Assembly (NCBI GenBank): GCA_034520215.1
Contig: JAXHNR010000001.1
Coordinates: 920,560-984,559 of the forward strand
Origin: Candidatus Krumholzibacteriota bacterium
Lineage (GTDB): Bacteria; Krumholzibacteriota; Krumholzibacteriia; Krumholzibacteriales; WJIX01
Direction: 5' to 3'
DNA length: 64,000 bases
The notes beneath the pieces were generated by a model. The model made no database searches, was not told the origin of the DNA, and worked only from the letters and a program-made list of their open reading frames with translations. Numbering within the stretch: position 1 is the stretch's first letter; each line of letters starts with the position of its first letter. Positions 62,450-64,000 of this stretch are shown piece by piece. The position numbers were made by a program, and so were the translations under genes.

Positions 62450-62824
62450 ATGCTTAAAAATATGTTGATGATAATACTTACGGTAATATTGAATACAGCC
62501 GGACAATTTATGATAAAAGCGGGTGTTAATGAAATAGTCAGTAAAACGGGGAAGATTGATTTTAGCAATCTCCTCAGCTGGTTATTAAAAGCGGCTGTCA
62601 ATGGATTTGTACTTGGCGGATTTTTTTCTTACGCTCTAAGCGCCGTGTTGTGGATTGTCATCCTCTCAAGAGCTCAACTCAGCTGGGCGTTTCCTATGGT
62701 AAGCCTGTCATATGTGATTACAGCACTGGTAGCTCCGGTGCTTTTAAATGAGGCATTTTCTTACATGAGGTTCATTGGAATATTAATAATTTGTCTCGGC
62801 GTCTTTTTTGTTAGCAGGACTTAG
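62450..62824 (+). CDS. Small four-helix EmrE/ArnE-like membrane protein
   Basis: 124 aa, four transmembrane helices: MLMIILTVILNTAGQFMIKAG, a helix near 50-70 (WLLKAAVNGFVLGGFFSYAL), LSRAQLSWAFPMVSLSYVITAL and FIGILIICLGVFFV. ArnE/ArnF and EmrE families share this size and order. Next to a polyprenyl-sugar GT2 it may flip the lipid-linked sugar to the periplasmic face. The drug-exporter reading is less likely given the context. Confidence 0.75.
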   Translation: MLKNMLMIILTVILNTAGQFMIKAGVNEIVSKTGKIDFSNLLSWLLKAAVNGFVLGGFFSYALSAVLWIVILSRAQLSWAFPMVSLSYVITALVAPVLLNEAFSYMRFIGILIICLGVFFVSRT

Positions 62825-62874
62825 AGCCGCGCTGTGTGTTCTTTTAATAGTTTTGAGCGAAGGAGCACGCTGCT

Positions 62875-64000
62875 TTGAAAAATCAAACAGCGTTCCCTAT
62901 ATTTAATTTAATAGTAGTTATTTTATCTTTTCTGACAGGCGTCAGGATTGTACCTGGGCCTGAGCTTTTAGGAATCATTCTTTCATTCTACTCACTACTG
63001 ATATTACCTCCATTTCTTTTTTTTAATCTCTCGGGTCATAATATAGTTTTCTCTGTGAAAGGCGTATGTGAATTATTTTTCACCGGCCTGGCCTATCTTT
63101 TGTTTCTTGTTTGTCTGGGATTTATCCCCGGAGTTAATTTTGCTATAATTTCAGCAGCAGCTTCAATTATTAACATATTCTTACTGGTAATTATTTACTT
63201 AAGCAGTAGGGATAGACAACGGGCGCACTCGGCGGACGGCGAATTGATCAGAAGGATGTACAGCGGAGAGAGAAGCTACGGAAGGGGGAAAATTCTTCTT
63301 TTCCTAGTTTTTTTTGCTCTCTGCTTTGCTGTTTTCTTCGAGGGAGGTGATATTTCCGTAGATTCTGATTCTCTCGATCACCTTAGTTTTATAAGAAGAT
63401 CACTTGAAAGCGGGGAGATCCTTCCAGGCGATTCTTTCTATATTGACGGCGACGGCAAATCATTTGACCCCAGAAAGGGTATTTGGCATTCCGCATTAGC
63501 TTTACTTACTTATCAGTCAGACGCGGATCCGGTTTATCTTTGGAGAATGCTGCCCTCTTTCCTTTCATTTTTTGTTATTATTTCCTTTTTCTTTTTTGCA
63601 GTAGAACTTCTGGCCTCAACTTCACTGGCTGTTTTTGCTGTTTTGATCCTGCTGCTCTTTTTCAGGGGAGAAGGATTGTTGTGGTTCAGCAAGATTGCTT
63701 ACAGCCGGCATATTGCTCAGGCAATTCTGTGGGCGCAGGCAGGTCTCATGCTGCGCCAGTTAAAGGAATACGGTAATGACAGGAGAACTTATATTTTTCT
63801 GTTTCTATTTGCTTTTGCGGGAGCGGCTGTCCATGTTATATTCCCTGTCTTACTATTTTTATTCCTCGCGGGGCTGTATATATTTGTAAACCTGCCTGGA
63901 GGAAATAAATGGAAAGAGAAATACAGGGGATTGGCGGCAGTTCAGTTAGCCGGCGCTGCTATCCCTCTGATATTCAGACTAATATTTACTACGGGTAAAT
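62875..64000 (+). CDS. Large multi-spanning membrane protein, GT-C glycosyltransferase-like (3' end outside window)
   Basis: From a TTG at 62875 (AAGGAG 9 bases upstream) the frame stays open for 375 codons to the window edge. It encodes at least eight hydrophobic helices. Between helices lies DSDSLDHLSFIRRSLESGEILPG, with acidic residues in the first large extracytoplasmic loop as in GT-C transferases, and later FDPRKGIWHSALALLTY and WFSKIAYSRHIAQAILWAQAG. It probably uses a polyprenyl-linked sugar made by the GT2 upstream to modify polysaccharide or lipid. Polymerase (Wzy) is an alternative. The family is not certain without the C-terminus. Confidence 0.65.
   Translation, partial: MKNQTAFPIFNLIVVILSFLTGVRIVPGPELLGIILSFYSLLILPPFLFFNLSGHNIVFSVKGVCELFFTGLAYLLFLVCLGFIPGVNFAIISAAASIINIFLLVIIYLSSRDRQRAHSADGELIRRMYSGERSYGRGKILLFLVFFALCFAVFFEGGDISVDSDSLDHLSFIRRSLESGEILPGDSFYIDGDGKSFDPRKGIWHSALALLTYQSDADPVYLWRMLPSFLSFFVIISFFFFAVELLASTSLAVFAVLILLLFFRGEGLLWFSKIAYSRHIAQAILWAQAGLMLRQLKEYGNDRRTYIFLFLFAFAGAAVHVIFPVLLFLFLAGLYIFVNLPGGNKWKEKYRGLAAVQLAGAAIPLIFRLIFTTGK

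Noticed and set aside
63483-63776. 97-codon plus-strand frame near the right edge
   Set aside because: It is in a different frame from the long open membrane-protein frame that covers the same bases and shows a coherent helix pattern.

Overview
The window is chromosomal DNA of a Gram-negative (two-membrane) bacterium with moderately low GC, probably an uncultured lineage in or near the Fibrobacteres-Chlorobi-Bacteroidetes group. The outer membrane is indicated by heptosyltransferases, lipobox lipoproteins, an LpoB-like protein, a beta-barrel protein ending in Phe and a PorV/PorQ-like protein. The FCB-like placement rests on the alternative GlmU-like enzyme, the PorV-like protein and a 30-residue very basic ribosome-associated protein typical of Bacteroidetes. 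No rRNA or phylogenetic marker strong enough to name a phylum was found. TTG and GTG starts with good ribosome binding sites are common.

Layout. 1-9 kb: tail of a nitroreductase, an HD-GYP protein, a single-domain response regulator, membrane proteins (one DUF116), a DMT exporter, a TPR lipoprotein and hflK-hflC. 9-13.6 kb: a very large peptidase-MA/beta-propeller/BamA-like barrel protein and a double-domain ThyX. 13.6-19.4 kb: a four-gene LPP20/LpoB/COG3014 lipoprotein operon, surrounded by three copies of a ~287-bp MITE-like element, plus tRNA-Leu(CAA) and tRNA-Ala(GGC). 19.4-30 kb: GlmU-like enzyme, pterin-binding methyltransferase-like protein, HU, a tiny bS22/AURKAIP1-like protein, PilZ protein, a hybrid kinase followed by an NtrC-type regulator, a second sigma54 activator, and the PorV-like protein. 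30-43 kb: a GlgD-like/GlgC pair, an MltD-type lytic transglycosylase, a diguanylate cyclase, ComEC, Hsp20, Lon, two GT9 heptosyltransferases and a broken GT2 gene. 43.4-51 kb: a complete phoB-phoR-pstSCAB-phoU block with visibly higher GC. 51-64 kb: DUF3108 protein, deoxyhypusine-synthase-like protein, then a polysaccharide locus (sugar transferase, Wza-like, Wzc-like, ExeA-like ATPase, tyrosine kinase, nucleotidyltransferase, phosphodiesterase, flippase, GT2, small EmrE-like protein) and a large membrane protein that runs off the right edge.

How it fits together. Much of the window is cell-envelope construction and its control: peptidoglycan cleavage and PBP activation, LPS core, exopolysaccharide export, outer-membrane proteins. 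c-di-GMP signalling parts (HD-GYP, PilZ, GGDEF with an intact I-site) are scattered through it, and several two-component and sigma54-dependent regulators sit between them. The most unusual items are the MITE-like repeat family with a 9-bp target duplication and solo relic ends, the ThyX whose two domains carry complementary halves of the active-site signature, the GC-shifted Pho island beside a truncated gene, an intrinsic terminator lying inside the first codons of a gene, and a ComEC lacking nuclease ligands. I did not find a CRISPR array, prophage or obvious new defence system.
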